Below, piece after piece: positions 46,565 to 55,867 of a stretch of DNA of 64,000 nt; position 1 is the first letter of the stretch; every line of letters starts with the position of its first letter. Origin of the DNA: Deltaproteobacteria bacterium (GTDB lineage Bacteria; Desulfobacterota; Desulfomonilia; UBA1062); assembly GCA_015486075.1 (NCBI GenBank), contig WFSG01000011.1:1-64000 (forward strand), given 5' to 3'. Below the pieces are notes generated by a model. It searched no databases. It was given only the letters and a program-made list of their open reading frames with translations, and was not told the DNA's origin. The position numbers were made by a program, and so were the translations under genes.

Positions 46565-48007
46565 ATGAATATACGTCTGGTTTTTAAATCATTAGGCTTT
46601 ATCTTGGTATTCATAGGTGTTGCAATGTTCCTTCCCTTTTTTGTGTCCTTGTATTACGGGGAGGGTGACTCAGGGGCCATCTTGGTGGGAATTGCAAGTT
46701 GCCTTTCGTTCGGGTTGTTTCTTGCACTTGTGTTCAGGAGAGCCAGGGGCGACTTTAAGAACAGGGACGCATTCCTCCTCGTTACATTGGCATGGCTTGG
46801 TGCAGCTGCAATGGGTGCGATACCATTTAGGATTAGTGGCTACTTCGGGACTTACCTTGATTCATTTTTCGAGATGATGTCAGGTTTCACGAACACTGGT
46901 GCCACAGTGTTGCCCGTTATAGAAAAGGTCCCCCATGGACTCGTGTTCTGGAGATCGTTTGCACAGTGGCTGGGTGGGGTGGGCATCATAGTGCTGTACA
47001 TTGCCATACTGCCTTTTCTGGGTACCGGTGGCATGCAGCTCTTCAGGGCAGAATCACCTGGGCCGACCGTAGACAAGCTTAAACCTAGGATAGCCGAGAC
47101 TGCAAAGCTTCTCTGGGGTATATACGTTGGTCTTACCGTACTGGAGATAACTCTCTTGAGGCTTGGTGGCATGAATCTCTTTGATGCCACGTGTAATTCT
47201 TTCTCGTGTATGGCTACTGGTGGTTTCTCACCACGTACTGCCAGTATAGGTTACTATAATAGTGCTTACATGGACGGTGTTATAACCGTCTTTATGCTCT
47301 TGGCATCCATAAACTTTTCCCTTCACTATCAGGCCCTGAGGGGTAAGGTGGGTGCATACGTGAAGAACGCGGAATTCAGGTGGTATGTTGGTATATACGT
47401 GCTGAGCTGTGGTATCATAATGTGGAATACTAGGCATATATACCATACCGTGGGTCAGTCATTGAGGTATGTCTCCTTCCAGGTTGCATCCATATACAGT
47501 ACAACTGGTTTTGCCACCTACGACTTTGCCAAGTGGCCTGCTGCTTCCCAGTTTATACTGTTACTGCTGATGCTTCTGGGGGGATCCGCATGTTCTACTG
47601 CAGGTGGTCTAAAGGTCGTAAGGCTAGGTATACTCTTAAAAGTAGCGCACAAGGAGATATTAAAACTCATACATCCCAATGCTGTTGTTACCATAAAGAT
47701 TGATGGTAATCCTGTCCAGACAGAAGTCCTCGATTCCATAGTGGGTTTCTTCAGCTTCTACGTGTTAATAGTCATACTCTCAACACTTGCGATGGATCTG
47801 GTTGGACTGGACATAGTGAGTGCCCTATCGTCGGTCGCTGCATGTATGGGCACCATAGGTCCTGGCCTGGGTGCAGTTGGCCCAACTGCAAACTATGCAG
47901 GTATCCCTGCCCTTGGCAAGGTGGTACTCTCTTTTTGCATGCTTGTTGGCAGGCTTGAGATATACACGGTACTGGTGGTGCTGAGCCCTGCATTCTGGCG
48001 CAGGTGA
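46565..48007 (+). CDS. trkH: Potassium uptake protein TrkH family
   Basis: This 480-residue membrane protein has the fourfold M1-P-M2 repeat. The selectivity-filter strands can be read as SGFTNTGATVL, MATGGFSPRT, YSTTGFATYD and MGTIGPGLG. It is a K+ (or Na+-coupled K+) transporter acting with TrkA encoded just upstream. It ends a few bases into a possible upstream start of larC. Confidence 0.92.
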   Translation: MNIRLVFKSLGFILVFIGVAMFLPFFVSLYYGEGDSGAILVGIASCLSFGLFLALVFRRARGDFKNRDAFLLVTLAWLGAAAMGAIPFRISGYFGTYLDSFFEMMSGFTNTGATVLPVIEKVPHGLVFWRSFAQWLGGVGIIVLYIAILPFLGTGGMQLFRAESPGPTVDKLKPRIAETAKLLWGIYVGLTVLEITLLRLGGMNLFDATCNSFSCMATGGFSPRTASIGYYNSAYMDGVITVFMLLASINFSLHYQALRGKVGAYVKNAEFRWYVGIYVLSCGIIMWNTRHIYHTVGQSLRYVSFQVASIYSTTGFATYDFAKWPAASQFILLLLMLLGGSACSTAGGLKVVRLGILLKVAHKEILKLIHPNAVVTIKIDGNPVQTEVLDSIVGFFSFYVLIVILSTLAMDLVGLDIVSALSSVAACMGTIGPGLGAVGPTANYAGIPALGKVVLSFCMLVGRLEIYTVLVVLSPAFWRR

Positions 48008-48036
48008 TGGGTTATATACGTGGCGAAGGGGTAGAC

Positions 48037-49227
48037 ATGAAGATGAAGGTGCTTGTCTTCGACCCAGTAGGTGGTGCCAGTGGAGACATGATACTTGCGA
48101 GCCTGGTACAGCTTGGGTGTCCAGTTGAATATCTGAAGGATGCCATTATCAGTGGACTCGAACCCTTCCTTGGCAAAGTGGACATGCATGTAACAGACAA
48201 GTGGGTAAACGATATCAGGGTGGTAGACCTTGCATTTGAAGAGGAGGAAGACCAGCCCGAAAGAAAATTCAAGGACATCTGTGAACTTATAGAGAAATCT
48301 AGCATCCTACCGGGCATAAAGGAAATGGCACTTGATATATTCAGTATTATTGCGGCATCCGAGGCCAAGGTGCATGGTATTGATCCTGAGGACGTGCACT
48401 TTCACGAGGTCGGAGCGGCAGATTCCATACTGGACATAGTGTGTATATCTGCTGCAGTGAAATGGTTTTCACCCTTAAGGATATACACGAGAAGTGTCCC
48501 GGTTGGTAAAGGTTTTGTTAGTACAGCCCATGGCAACATGCCAGTACCTGCACCTGCCACGCTTGAATTACTCAAGGGTATGAACGTGAGGTTCGAGGAT
48601 GTCGATGCAGAACTAACGACTCCAACTGGCGCTGCTGTACTACAGGCGCTCTCCAGCAAGGATGCCATGCCACCGGATATGGTTATAGATGCTGTGGGTT
48701 ATGGGTGTGGTGACAGGGAGCTTGAAGCATGGCCGAACCTGTTCAGGTCTATAATTGCCCATGTCAAGAGTGAAGACAATGCCCTGTACGTGGTTGAGAC
48801 AGACATAGATGATATGATAGCCGAAGACTGGGACTCTGCCCTGGATAGGATTCTTTCTTCAGGTGCCCTTGATGCAAACCTGACAGGTAAGATAATGAAA
48901 AAGTCAAGACCTGGCGTGGGCCTTAAGGCTATAGTACCTTCAGAAAACCTACATGCGGTGCTTGATGCTGTGCTCACCCATACCAGTTCCATTGGGGTAC
49001 GTTACTACCCTGTCATGAGGCATGTACTGGAGAGAAAGCATTACAAGGTAAAGACCCCCTATGGTACTATAGGCGTAAAGGAAGTGGTCTTGCCCGGGGG
49101 CGGCAGGCGTATCAAGCCCGAGTACGACGACTTGGAAAGGGTATCAAGGGATAGAGGTATGTCTTTGAGCGAATTGAGAATTGAAGTTGAGAGGGTGATA
49201 CAAAAGATGCAGGGTGAGGTTGAGTGA
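48037..49227 (+). CDS. larC: Nickel pincer cofactor biosynthesis protein LarC
   Basis: This 396-residue protein inserts nickel into the pincer nucleotide, the last step of the nickel-pincer cofactor pathway. VLVFDPVGGASGDMILASLVQLG, HFHEVGAADSILDIV and GNMPVPAPATLELLKG are diagnostic. It is one continuous frame, unlike the frameshifted larC1/C2 of Lactiplantibacillus. ATG at 48037, six bases after AAGGGG, gives the family start; ATG at 48004 overlapping trkH is an alternative. It overlaps larB by four bases. Confidence 0.88.
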   Translation: MKMKVLVFDPVGGASGDMILASLVQLGCPVEYLKDAIISGLEPFLGKVDMHVTDKWVNDIRVVDLAFEEEEDQPERKFKDICELIEKSSILPGIKEMALDIFSIIAASEAKVHGIDPEDVHFHEVGAADSILDIVCISAAVKWFSPLRIYTRSVPVGKGFVSTAHGNMPVPAPATLELLKGMNVRFEDVDAELTTPTGAAVLQALSSKDAMPPDMVIDAVGYGCGDRELEAWPNLFRSIIAHVKSEDNALYVVETDIDDMIAEDWDSALDRILSSGALDANLTGKIMKKSRPGVGLKAIVPSENLHAVLDAVLTHTSSIGVRYYPVMRHVLERKHYKVKTPYGTIGVKEVVLPGGGRRIKPEYDDLERVSRDRGMSLSELRIEVERVIQKMQGEVE

Positions 49228-50033
49228 ACAAGGGGAATGTGCCAGGGGTGGAGAAGGTTCTGGAACTCTTCAAGGCCGGCAAGATAGGAGTTGAAGAGGC
49301 AAAGGAGATGTTGCTGAGTGTGTTTTACGAGGAGGCCTCTGAGTTTTTCCTGGATGCACATAGGGAGAAAAGAGTGGGTTTCCCAGAGGTTGTGCTCTCC
49401 GAGGGGAAGACCGCGGAACAGCTCTTGGACATTGTAAGACGACTGATTAGGATAAAGCCGCTAGTCTTTGTATCAAGGATAGGCGATAAGAAGCAGAGCA
49501 TACTAGAAGAAGGATTCAAGGATTACACTATAAGAAAGGCAGGTAAACTTCTAGCCATAAGAAAGGAAAAGTCCGATCCATTGGTAAATGGAAGCGTGGG
49601 TATTATAACCGCAGGGACATCGGATATAGAGTATGCAGGGGAATGCGCATTGTATCTTGAGGAGCTGGGCGCCGAGGTTGTCAGGTTCTACGATGCAGGC
49701 GTATCCGGTCCGCACAGGGCTGCACTGGGCTTGAAACGGCTTAAGAACGTTGACCTCGTAATCGTACTTGCCGGCATGGACGGCATGCTTCCGGCAATAA
49801 TAGGTTCCATAACAGACCTGCCTATCATTGGTGTTCCCGTGCCCAGTGGGTACGGTCTTGGCGGAGATGGGGAGGGTGCCCTAGTCACAATGTTGCAGAG
49901 CTGCGTTCCTGGTCTCTTAGTCGTCAACATAGGCAATACACTTGGGGCTGCTGCAGGGGCTGTACGCATGCTTCGTGCCATGAGGAGGTCAGCACTTGGA
50001 CAGGATAGAAATTCTGAAGCAGGAGATAAGTGA
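49224..50033 (+). CDS. larB: Nickel pincer cofactor biosynthesis protein LarB
   Basis: This 269-residue enzyme carboxylates and hydrolyses nicotinic acid adenine dinucleotide to start the pincer nucleotide. Its C-terminal half has the AIR-carboxylase-like fold: VGIITAGTSDIEYAGECALY, RFYDAGVSGPHRA, VLAGMDGMLPAIIGS and GVPVPSGYGLGGDGEGAL. The start is a GTG at 49224 overlapping the larC stop. The 3' end overlaps larE by 38 bases. Confidence 0.9.
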   Translation: MNKGNVPGVEKVLELFKAGKIGVEEAKEMLLSVFYEEASEFFLDAHREKRVGFPEVVLSEGKTAEQLLDIVRRLIRIKPLVFVSRIGDKKQSILEEGFKDYTIRKAGKLLAIRKEKSDPLVNGSVGIITAGTSDIEYAGECALYLEELGAEVVRFYDAGVSGPHRAALGLKRLKNVDLVIVLAGMDGMLPAIIGSITDLPIIGVPVPSGYGLGGDGEGALVTMLQSCVPGLLVVNIGNTLGAAAGAVRMLRAMRRSALGQDRNSEAGDK

Positions 50034-50802
50034 GAAGGGCAGGCTCGTAGTAATGCTCTCAGGGGGCGTTGATAGCACTGTGCTTGCAAGGATTGCATAT
50101 GGAGTCCTTGACGATAATGCCCTTGCCATAACAATTGATTCGCCTCTTGTAGCAAGGCTCGAGGTGGGGCGCGCTAGCAAGATGGCCAGTAGTATAGGGA
50201 TGAGACACGAGGTTATAAGTGTTGACGAGCTTGAGAGCAGTAAGTTCAGTGCCAACCCACCTGATAGGTGCTACGTATGCAGGAAGATAAGGGATTCATA
50301 TGTGAGACAGAAAGCATGTGAACTGGGGTTTTCCCACGTGGCAGATGGTATGAACTCGTCTGACCTGCTTGATTTCAGGCCAGGGCTTAAGGCTGCAGAT
50401 GAAGATGGTATCTGGCATCCATTTGTCGAGCTTGGGATTGGAAAGGACGACATAAGGAGATATGCCAAAGACATAGGCCTGGATTCATGGGATGAACCTC
50501 CAAGTGTTGGGCTCTGTTCGCGCATACCTTATGGTCTAAAGATTACGAAGAAAAGGCTATATCTGGTTGAAAAGGCCGAGGAATTTCTTTCGTCCCTTGG
50601 CTTCCGGGAGGTAAGGGTGAGGTGCTTTCCATACTACACTGCCCTGGTAGAGGTAAGGGATCCTTCCCTTGCGATAGCCAAGTCCAAGAGAATAGCAAGG
50701 ACCTTAAGAGAAGTAGGATTTTCATTCGTTGCAGTGGACATGGAGGGCATTGAGAGCGGAAAGATGAACAGGGTACTTGAGATGGATGGTGAAATGGCTT
50801 GA
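49996..50802 (+). CDS. larE: ATP-dependent sulfur transferase LarE
   Basis: This 268-residue PP-loop enzyme adds sulfur to the pincer precursor. The PP-loop VVMLSGGVDSTVLARIAYG, the PPDRCYVCRK CxxC-type pair, DGMNSSDLLDFRPGLKA and PPSVGLCSRIPYG follow in family order. In Lactiplantibacillus the sacrificial Cys lies in a CLxSR context; here that position appears to be Gly, with Cys two residues later, hinting at a non-sacrificial sulfur source. The likely start is TTG at 49996, seven bases after GAGGAGG. No larA-type enzyme is in the window. Confidence 0.87.
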   Translation: MDRIEILKQEISEKGRLVVMLSGGVDSTVLARIAYGVLDDNALAITIDSPLVARLEVGRASKMASSIGMRHEVISVDELESSKFSANPPDRCYVCRKIRDSYVRQKACELGFSHVADGMNSSDLLDFRPGLKAADEDGIWHPFVELGIGKDDIRRYAKDIGLDSWDEPPSVGLCSRIPYGLKITKKRLYLVEKAEEFLSSLGFREVRVRCFPYYTALVEVRDPSLAIAKSKRIARTLREVGFSFVAVDMEGIESGKMNRVLEMDGEMA

Positions 50803-50895
50803 TCCTGCGAGGGTGTCAGACAATGTGTATAGGTGCTGGTGTGGGAAATGCCTGTTCTTACCCAGGGCAATTCATGAAGGATCAGGGGGCATATC

Positions 50896-51594
50896 GTGGC
50901 CATTGATATCTGCTCGTCCTTCAAGGCTCCCTACATGGACAAGACATGGCTTAGAAAGGTTGTCATTGGGGGAATCATAGGTCTGGTGCCTATACTTGAC
51001 CTTGTTGTAATCGGTTATTCTGCCCTGTACCTGGAAAGGCTCCTTAAGTATGGTCAGGATGTCACCCTACCCGAGTGGACGGACTTGTGGCTGCTTTTTA
51101 AAAGGGGCCTACAGGTGGTCACAGTGTCAATTATCTACCTGCTATTGCCAATAATCCTTGGAAGCATGGGAGGTACAGTACTGCTCTCTCCAAGGGTGAT
51201 TCTCTCCACAACAGGCATGCTGTTGTACGCTGTTCTCATGTTGCTGCTCTTTCTCGTGGCAGCCGGAGTTGTCATTTTTCTCTTACCAGTAGCAATACTA
51301 AGGTTAGTCCAGAGCGGCTATAACATGGGTTCTGCATTTGAGATAAAGAAGATAACCTATATGGCAAAATCCAGGATGAAAGATTACATAATCGGTAGCA
51401 CTGCCATATCTATTGCATTTATCATCGTGTTCTTGCTAGGGTTCATCCCTGTACTAGGATGGTTTATAGGACTGTTTGCATCGTTTTACCTGACATTGAG
51501 CTTTACTCATATGCTATCATCCATTTTCAAGGGCATGCCTGAAGAGAAGGATGAAGGCGGGGGTCCTGATATGGAACCTATAGTTCCGGAGTAA
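50896..51594 (+). CDS. DUF4013-like multi-pass membrane protein
   Basis: This 232-residue protein has about five hydrophobic segments (IIGLVPILDLVVIGYSALY, LQVVTVSIIYLLLPIIL, LLYAVLMLLLFLVAAGVVIF, and two more near the C-terminus) and an acidic tail. The YxxRLLKYGQDVTLPEW segment resembles DUF4013 proteins (archaeal and bacterial membrane proteins of unknown function). The start is probably GTG at 50896 after CAGGGGG. It sits downstream of larE and may be co-transcribed, but a functional link is not shown. Confidence 0.6.
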   Translation: MAIDICSSFKAPYMDKTWLRKVVIGGIIGLVPILDLVVIGYSALYLERLLKYGQDVTLPEWTDLWLLFKRGLQVVTVSIIYLLLPIILGSMGGTVLLSPRVILSTTGMLLYAVLMLLLFLVAAGVVIFLLPVAILRLVQSGYNMGSAFEIKKITYMAKSRMKDYIIGSTAISIAFIIVFLLGFIPVLGWFIGLFASFYLTLSFTHMLSSIFKGMPEEKDEGGGPDMEPIVPE

Positions 51595-51626
51595 GGCATC
51601 GGTTGATTGAGGGCTGTTTTTACAAA

Positions 51627-51647
51627 GGACCACTGACAACCGACTAT
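51627..51647. repeat. Short heptamer-phased segment F
   Basis: GGACCAC-TGACAAC-CGACTAT forms three degenerate seven-base units in the gap between the two membrane-associated genes. It is weaker than elements B to E and could be chance. Confidence 0.35.
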
Positions 51648-51667
51648 ATTGTTATTGGGGTTTTATT

Positions 51668-52336
51668 ATGAAAGGACCAGATCGCGATACAATGGAAAGA
51701 TGGATTGACAGGATAATAGCATGGTCAATTGAAAGTAGGCTAGTACACATAAAGGATGTTGTGGATAAGATAAAGAAAGATCATCCAGGCCTTTGTGAAC
51801 GTGAATACGTAGACCTCCTGGAACAGAGATGGTCAAGGATGTCTGGTCTAATGGGCTCCATTGCACAGATACCGTCCATAATACCCGGTTGGGGTATGAT
51901 AACGTCTATGGGAAGTGCATCGGTTGAGATCCTGATTTCTGTTGCTTACAACACCCAGCTTGTCCTGGCCATCATGTACATGTACGGGCTTGAGATTGGC
52001 CCTAACCTAGCATACCTTGTCAAGGAGATAATCATGGATGCCATGGAAGGGCCCGCGCAGTTCTCCAAGGTCGGTGCAAGTGCAACGTCGTGTGGCAGCA
52101 AGAGGTTATTGAGACGAACCATAAGGAGATCGTTCAATAGGTTCGTGGCTCGTGGCATGGGTAAGTACCTCATCCGTGGTATACCAGGGGGTATTTCCAT
52201 CGGTATTGGCTACGGGGTCTCTAGGAGATTCTCAAGAAAGGTGAGGCTTTTGACTGAGGCCCGTGTAGATGAAGTAAAACGTATCAAGGGTCCTGTGCTC
52301 AGGTTGGAGCAAAAACAGCGGGATGAAGATAAATAA
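51668..52336 (+). CDS. EcsC-like protein of unknown function
   Basis: This 222-residue protein has a central hydrophobic, glycine-rich region (IAQIPSIIPGWGMITSMGSA, ILISVAYNTQLVLAIMYMYGLE) and a second at GIPGGISIGIGYG, flanked by basic helices. The pattern is like EcsC-domain proteins, but I am not certain. No enzymatic motif is evident. It ends five bases from the convergent pentapeptide-repeat gene, so no terminator can fit between them without overlapping coding sequence. Confidence 0.5.
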   Translation: MKGPDRDTMERWIDRIIAWSIESRLVHIKDVVDKIKKDHPGLCEREYVDLLEQRWSRMSGLMGSIAQIPSIIPGWGMITSMGSASVEILISVAYNTQLVLAIMYMYGLEIGPNLAYLVKEIIMDAMEGPAQFSKVGASATSCGSKRLLRRTIRRSFNRFVARGMGKYLIRGIPGGISIGIGYGVSRRFSRKVRLLTEARVDEVKRIKGPVLRLEQKQRDEDK

Positions 52337-52340
52337 AAAG

Positions 52341-53045
52341 TTATCTCTTTATACCCTCTATCAGGGCCTCCTCGGTTATGATCTTGGAAGGCTGTGTGCC
52401 TGTGAGGTCCAGGTTCTTTGCATCGACAAGCGTGAGGTCACACATCTGGAACTTTGAATTTGTAAGTCCTGAGCCCCTTAGAGTAGTTGCCAGGAAAGAC
52501 GTATTGGAAAGGTCTGATGCGTTTACCACGGTATTAATGATAAACGAAAGGTCAAAGATAGCCCCCTCCATATTGCAGGAATCCAGGGAGCAATCCTCTA
52601 TGAAGCAAAAGAGTGACCTGGTTGACTGCATGTCTGAACCTGAGAGGTTAACCTTTCTAAATACACAGTTAATGAATTCTGAACCTGCAAAATCCGAATC
52701 AGTAAGATCAAGCCCTTTGATGGCGATCTGTATGAAGCTGGATTTTTGAGCTGTAATTCCCTTAAGTATGCATGAACTTAAGTCCACCCTCCTGAACACA
52801 ACCTCTGACAGGTTGGCCCTTGTGAAGTCGGTATTCTTGAGTATCGCACCGTCCAGTGTAATACGTTCCAGATGTGCCTCTCTGAAGATTGTGTTGGTCA
52901 GGTTGGTATTTCTCATGTCACTTCCCCTGAGGTTGGCCGCGCCCAGGTCAAGCCCTGAGAGGTCAAGGTCTCTCAAATCCTGGCCCTCAACAGCCTGTCC
53001 CGTGGATACTGCATCCAGTAAGGATTCTCTGTCTATCTTTTTCAT
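52341..53045 (-). CDS. Pentapeptide repeat protein
   Basis: This 234-residue protein is built of A(D/N)LxX pentapeptides, for example LDLSGLDLGAANLRGSDM, NLTNTIFREAHLERITLDGA and FTRANLSEVVFRRVDLS. It would fold as a right-handed quadrilateral beta-helix. It has no signal peptide or obvious cap domain. Its start is two bases before the stop of the upstream FapA-family gene, so the two are expressed together. Function is unknown; some relatives protect DNA gyrase, but the residues needed for that are not identifiable here. Confidence 0.85.
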   Translation of the reverse strand: MKKIDRESLLDAVSTGQAVEGQDLRDLDLSGLDLGAANLRGSDMRNTNLTNTIFREAHLERITLDGAILKNTDFTRANLSEVVFRRVDLSSCILKGITAQKSSFIQIAIKGLDLTDSDFAGSEFINCVFRKVNLSGSDMQSTRSLFCFIEDCSLDSCNMEGAIFDLSFIINTVVNASDLSNTSFLATTLRGSGLTNSKFQMCDLTLVDAKNLDLTGTQPSKIITEEALIEGIKR

Positions 53046-53046
53046 G

Positions 53047-54471
53047 TCAGCCTTTCTCCACTATCTTTTTTACCTCTTGCGGCAAGGAGAAGTCTTCCTC
53101 GGTTATCTCGTCTTCAGATGCATGGAACTGCACCGATGTCTTGGGAGATAATATATCCTTTCTTGCATTTCCTATCATGATCTTTGCACCCTCGTTTATA
53201 ATACCTGCTATGTAGATGTGCCCGGTCACTACCCTCTGCAACCTTTCATTTATGCTTTTAATATCATTGTTCTTTTCCACAAGTTCTGAGCGTACAGACT
53301 TGATGGCTTGAAGTATCTTTTTATAGAGTGCCTCCTGGTCCTTCCTGAGAGTGCCACGTGCCCTTATCTTGCGCAGCTTTAGTAGCGATGACTTGAGCTT
53401 AAGGAAATCCTTGATCCTGGCCTCCACGTGATCGTAGAGTTCCTCGCGTTCCAAGATTATCTTTGGATCATTACCTATGATGAGCCTTGCATCGACAGGT
53501 GCCCCTTCCTTCCCAACTGTATGGGTGTAAATGAACATCTCCGATACCACGTTGCTTCCTGCTATCCATGCCTCACTGCCTCTCACAACAACAGGGCCCT
53601 TTGCCTTTACCTCGCTATTTAGTATGTAGTCTTCTACCACGATAGTACCTTCGGCCTCTATATATGCATCCTGCACAAACTTTATCCTGACGTCTTTGCC
53701 AGCGATTATCTTTCCATCTTTGTGGCCGAATATCCCACCTGCTATATTTACGTCACCGCCTGCCTCTATTATCACCCTTCCCACGCTCATGGCTATGGTA
53801 ACGTCGTCTTTGGCATGTATCTCGAAACCATCGCCCACCTCCCCGTTTACTATGACAGAACCGTTGAACCTTATGTTTCCAACGCTGGAATCCACCTTAT
53901 CAACGGCATACACCGGCTCTACCACCACCTTTGAACCGTCCCAGAAAACCATGCCGTCTATTGCGGAGATTAACATCTTTCCGTTCTCTGATACTATGGT
54001 ATTCTTGCCGGGCGGTAGCTTGGCATCTTTGCCGTCCTTCGCGGGTATTTCCTTGCCGTTTACTGTAACGCCACTAACACCGGGCTTGGATGGTATCAAC
54101 TCACAAAGTACGTCCCCCTGGTTGACATTCTGTATCAGGTTCAGCTCCCTTATGTTTATCTTGCCATTCTCATCTTCCTCGATCCTTACGTTATTGCCAT
54201 CCGTGTTGAAATGGAATAAGATACGCCCGTCTTCTCCATGCAGGGGCGGATCACCTGTTGCAACTATTAACCACTCGTTGACGATCTTTTCATCTACTAT
54301 CTTTTGCAGGAGCTCATCGTGTATACCGTAGACTATGCCCTTTTCCTTGAGCGCGGAAATAAGGTCGTCGAGCTCAAGCTCCCCTATGTCCGTAGACTGG
54401 GTAGTTACCTTGAGCTTGGCGTTCAGTCCCTGGTCATAAACATCTATGTCGATTGTATAGTCCTTGCCCAC
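53047..54471 (-). CDS. FapA (DUF342) family protein
   Basis: This 474-residue cytosolic protein has the FapA layout: an N-terminal helical domain, a beta-helix-like central region (GNIRFNGSVIVNGEVGDGF, AKDDVTIAMSVGRVIIEAGGDVNIAGGIFG, DVRIKFVQDAYIEAEGTIVV) and a C-terminal coiled coil (KDFLKLKSSLLKLRKI... VEKNNDIKSINERLQRV). FapA proteins bind polar or membrane partners in Vibrio and others, but the cellular role is uncertain. The start is a GTG at 54471 without a strong ribosome-binding site, so an upstream non-ATG start is possible. Confidence 0.78.
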   Translation of the reverse strand: MGKDYTIDIDVYDQGLNAKLKVTTQSTDIGELELDDLISALKEKGIVYGIHDELLQKIVDEKIVNEWLIVATGDPPLHGEDGRILFHFNTDGNNVRIEEDENGKINIRELNLIQNVNQGDVLCELIPSKPGVSGVTVNGKEIPAKDGKDAKLPPGKNTIVSENGKMLISAIDGMVFWDGSKVVVEPVYAVDKVDSSVGNIRFNGSVIVNGEVGDGFEIHAKDDVTIAMSVGRVIIEAGGDVNIAGGIFGHKDGKIIAGKDVRIKFVQDAYIEAEGTIVVEDYILNSEVKAKGPVVVRGSEAWIAGSNVVSEMFIYTHTVGKEGAPVDARLIIGNDPKIILEREELYDHVEARIKDFLKLKSSLLKLRKIRARGTLRKDQEALYKKILQAIKSVRSELVEKNNDIKSINERLQRVVTGHIYIAGIINEGAKIMIGNARKDILSPKTSVQFHASEDEITEEDFSLPQEVKKIVEKG

Positions 54472-54532
54472 GAGATACGCATCGGATGATGTGTTAGGAA
54501 TCTTTAAGGATTAAGGCGCTTAAAGGATTTTC

Positions 54533-55867
54533 TCAGCCTATGTTGTATTTCTTTAGCTTGTACTGTAGTGCCCTGAGACTTATCCCGAGCATGGCTGCGG
54601 CCCTTGTTCGGTTTTTCCCCGTTGATATAAGTGCAGACTGTATCATCTGCTTCTCCAGGGCTTCCACGGCCTCCACGAGGCTCGAAGATTCCGTGGATGT
54701 GCTAGCTGTATCTGCACTGATTAGCTGTTCAGGCAAGTCTGAACGGTTGATCGTGGATGTCTTGCATCTGGCTATTGCAAATTCTATGGTATGCATAAGT
54801 TCCCTTACATTACCCTTCCATGGGAGTGATAGAAATAGGTCCATAACCTCAGGTGCTACACCCTGTATATCCTTTTTGAACCTACGGTTGTACCTTGATA
54901 TGAAATGGTCAGTGAGCACGGGTATATCTTCCAGCCGTTCCTTCAGGGGTGGTATGTTAATACACACGGTGTTGAGGCGATAGAACAGGTCTTCCCTAAA
55001 TGAGCCTGTATCTACCTCGCTGGCAAGATCCCTGTTGGTCGCTGATACGATCCTTACATCTACATGCCTATAGCTTACACTCCCCAGCCTTTCAACAGTT
55101 CTTGTCTCCAGGAATCGAAGCAGCTTGGCCTGCAGGGGCCTATCCATATCGCCTATCTCGTCCAGGAACAAGGTGCCCCCATGAGCCAGTTCTACCTTGC
55201 CTGCCTTGCTGGTCGCTGCACCGGTAAAAGCGCCTTTCTCGTAACCGAAGAGTTCTGATTCCATGAGGTTTTCCGGTATTGCAGCCAGGTTTATCGCGAT
55301 AAACGGCCCTTGCCTCCTCGTACTCTTGAAATGTATAGCCTTTGCTGCCATTTCCTTACCCACGCCTGTGGGCCCTGTTACTAGTATATTAAGATCAGTG
55401 GGCGCAAATTCCTGTATGGTGTTGAATACCTGCTTCATGGCATCACTTGCTCCAACCATGCCGAAAACATTCACCTCGCCCTTGAGCTCGCTCAACTCAC
55501 GCTTCATAGCACCGATGGATGCTGCCCTGTTTACTACAAGGCGAACCCTCTCTATGTCGTAGGGCTTTTGGATGTAGTCCAGTGCACCTCGCTGCATGGC
55601 CTTTACTGCTTCTGCCACGGTACCGTAAGCTGTTATCATGACAACCGGTATGTCAGGATCGATGTCCTTTATATGATCAAGGGTTTCAAGGCCATCCATG
55701 TCCAGCATCCTCTGGTCAAGCAGGATCACATCAGGTATCCAGCCCCCTAGGATCGAGATGGCCTCTCTACCTCCAGAGGCCTCTTTTATCTCGAACATGT
55801 TCTTGAAAGCCGCAACCAGGGAGAGCCTTATGGCATCGTCGTCATCCACTATCAGTAGTCGTTTCAC
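54533..55867 (-). CDS. NtrC-family sigma-54-dependent response regulator
   Basis: This 444-residue activator has a receiver domain (phospho-acceptor Asp51 in VILLDQRM), a AAA+ domain with Walker A GPTGVGKEMAAK, the sigma-54 contact loop GYEKGAFTGA, Walker B GGTLFLDEIGD, and a C-terminal Fis-type helix-turn-helix (NRTRAAAMLGISLRALQYKL). The start is GTG at 55867, six bases after GGAGGGA. It overlaps the upstream kinase gene by 26 bases, so the two form a cognate pair. Confidence 0.92.
   Translation of the reverse strand: MKRLLIVDDDDAIRLSLVAAFKNMFEIKEASGGREAISILGGWIPDVILLDQRMLDMDGLETLDHIKDIDPDIPVVMITAYGTVAEAVKAMQRGALDYIQKPYDIERVRLVVNRAASIGAMKRELSELKGEVNVFGMVGASDAMKQVFNTIQEFAPTDLNILVTGPTGVGKEMAAKAIHFKSTRRQGPFIAINLAAIPENLMESELFGYEKGAFTGAATSKAGKVELAHGGTLFLDEIGDMDRPLQAKLLRFLETRTVERLGSVSYRHVDVRIVSATNRDLASEVDTGSFREDLFYRLNTVCINIPPLKERLEDIPVLTDHFISRYNRRFKKDIQGVAPEVMDLFLSLPWKGNVRELMHTIEFAIARCKTSTINRSDLPEQLISADTASTSTESSSLVEAVEALEKQMIQSALISTGKNRTRAAAMLGISLRALQYKLKKYNIG

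Noticed and set aside
50777-50980. Small open frame with a CWCGKC segment after larE
   Set aside because: It overlaps larE and the next membrane gene in another frame and has no ribosome-binding site, so the cysteine cluster looks accidental.
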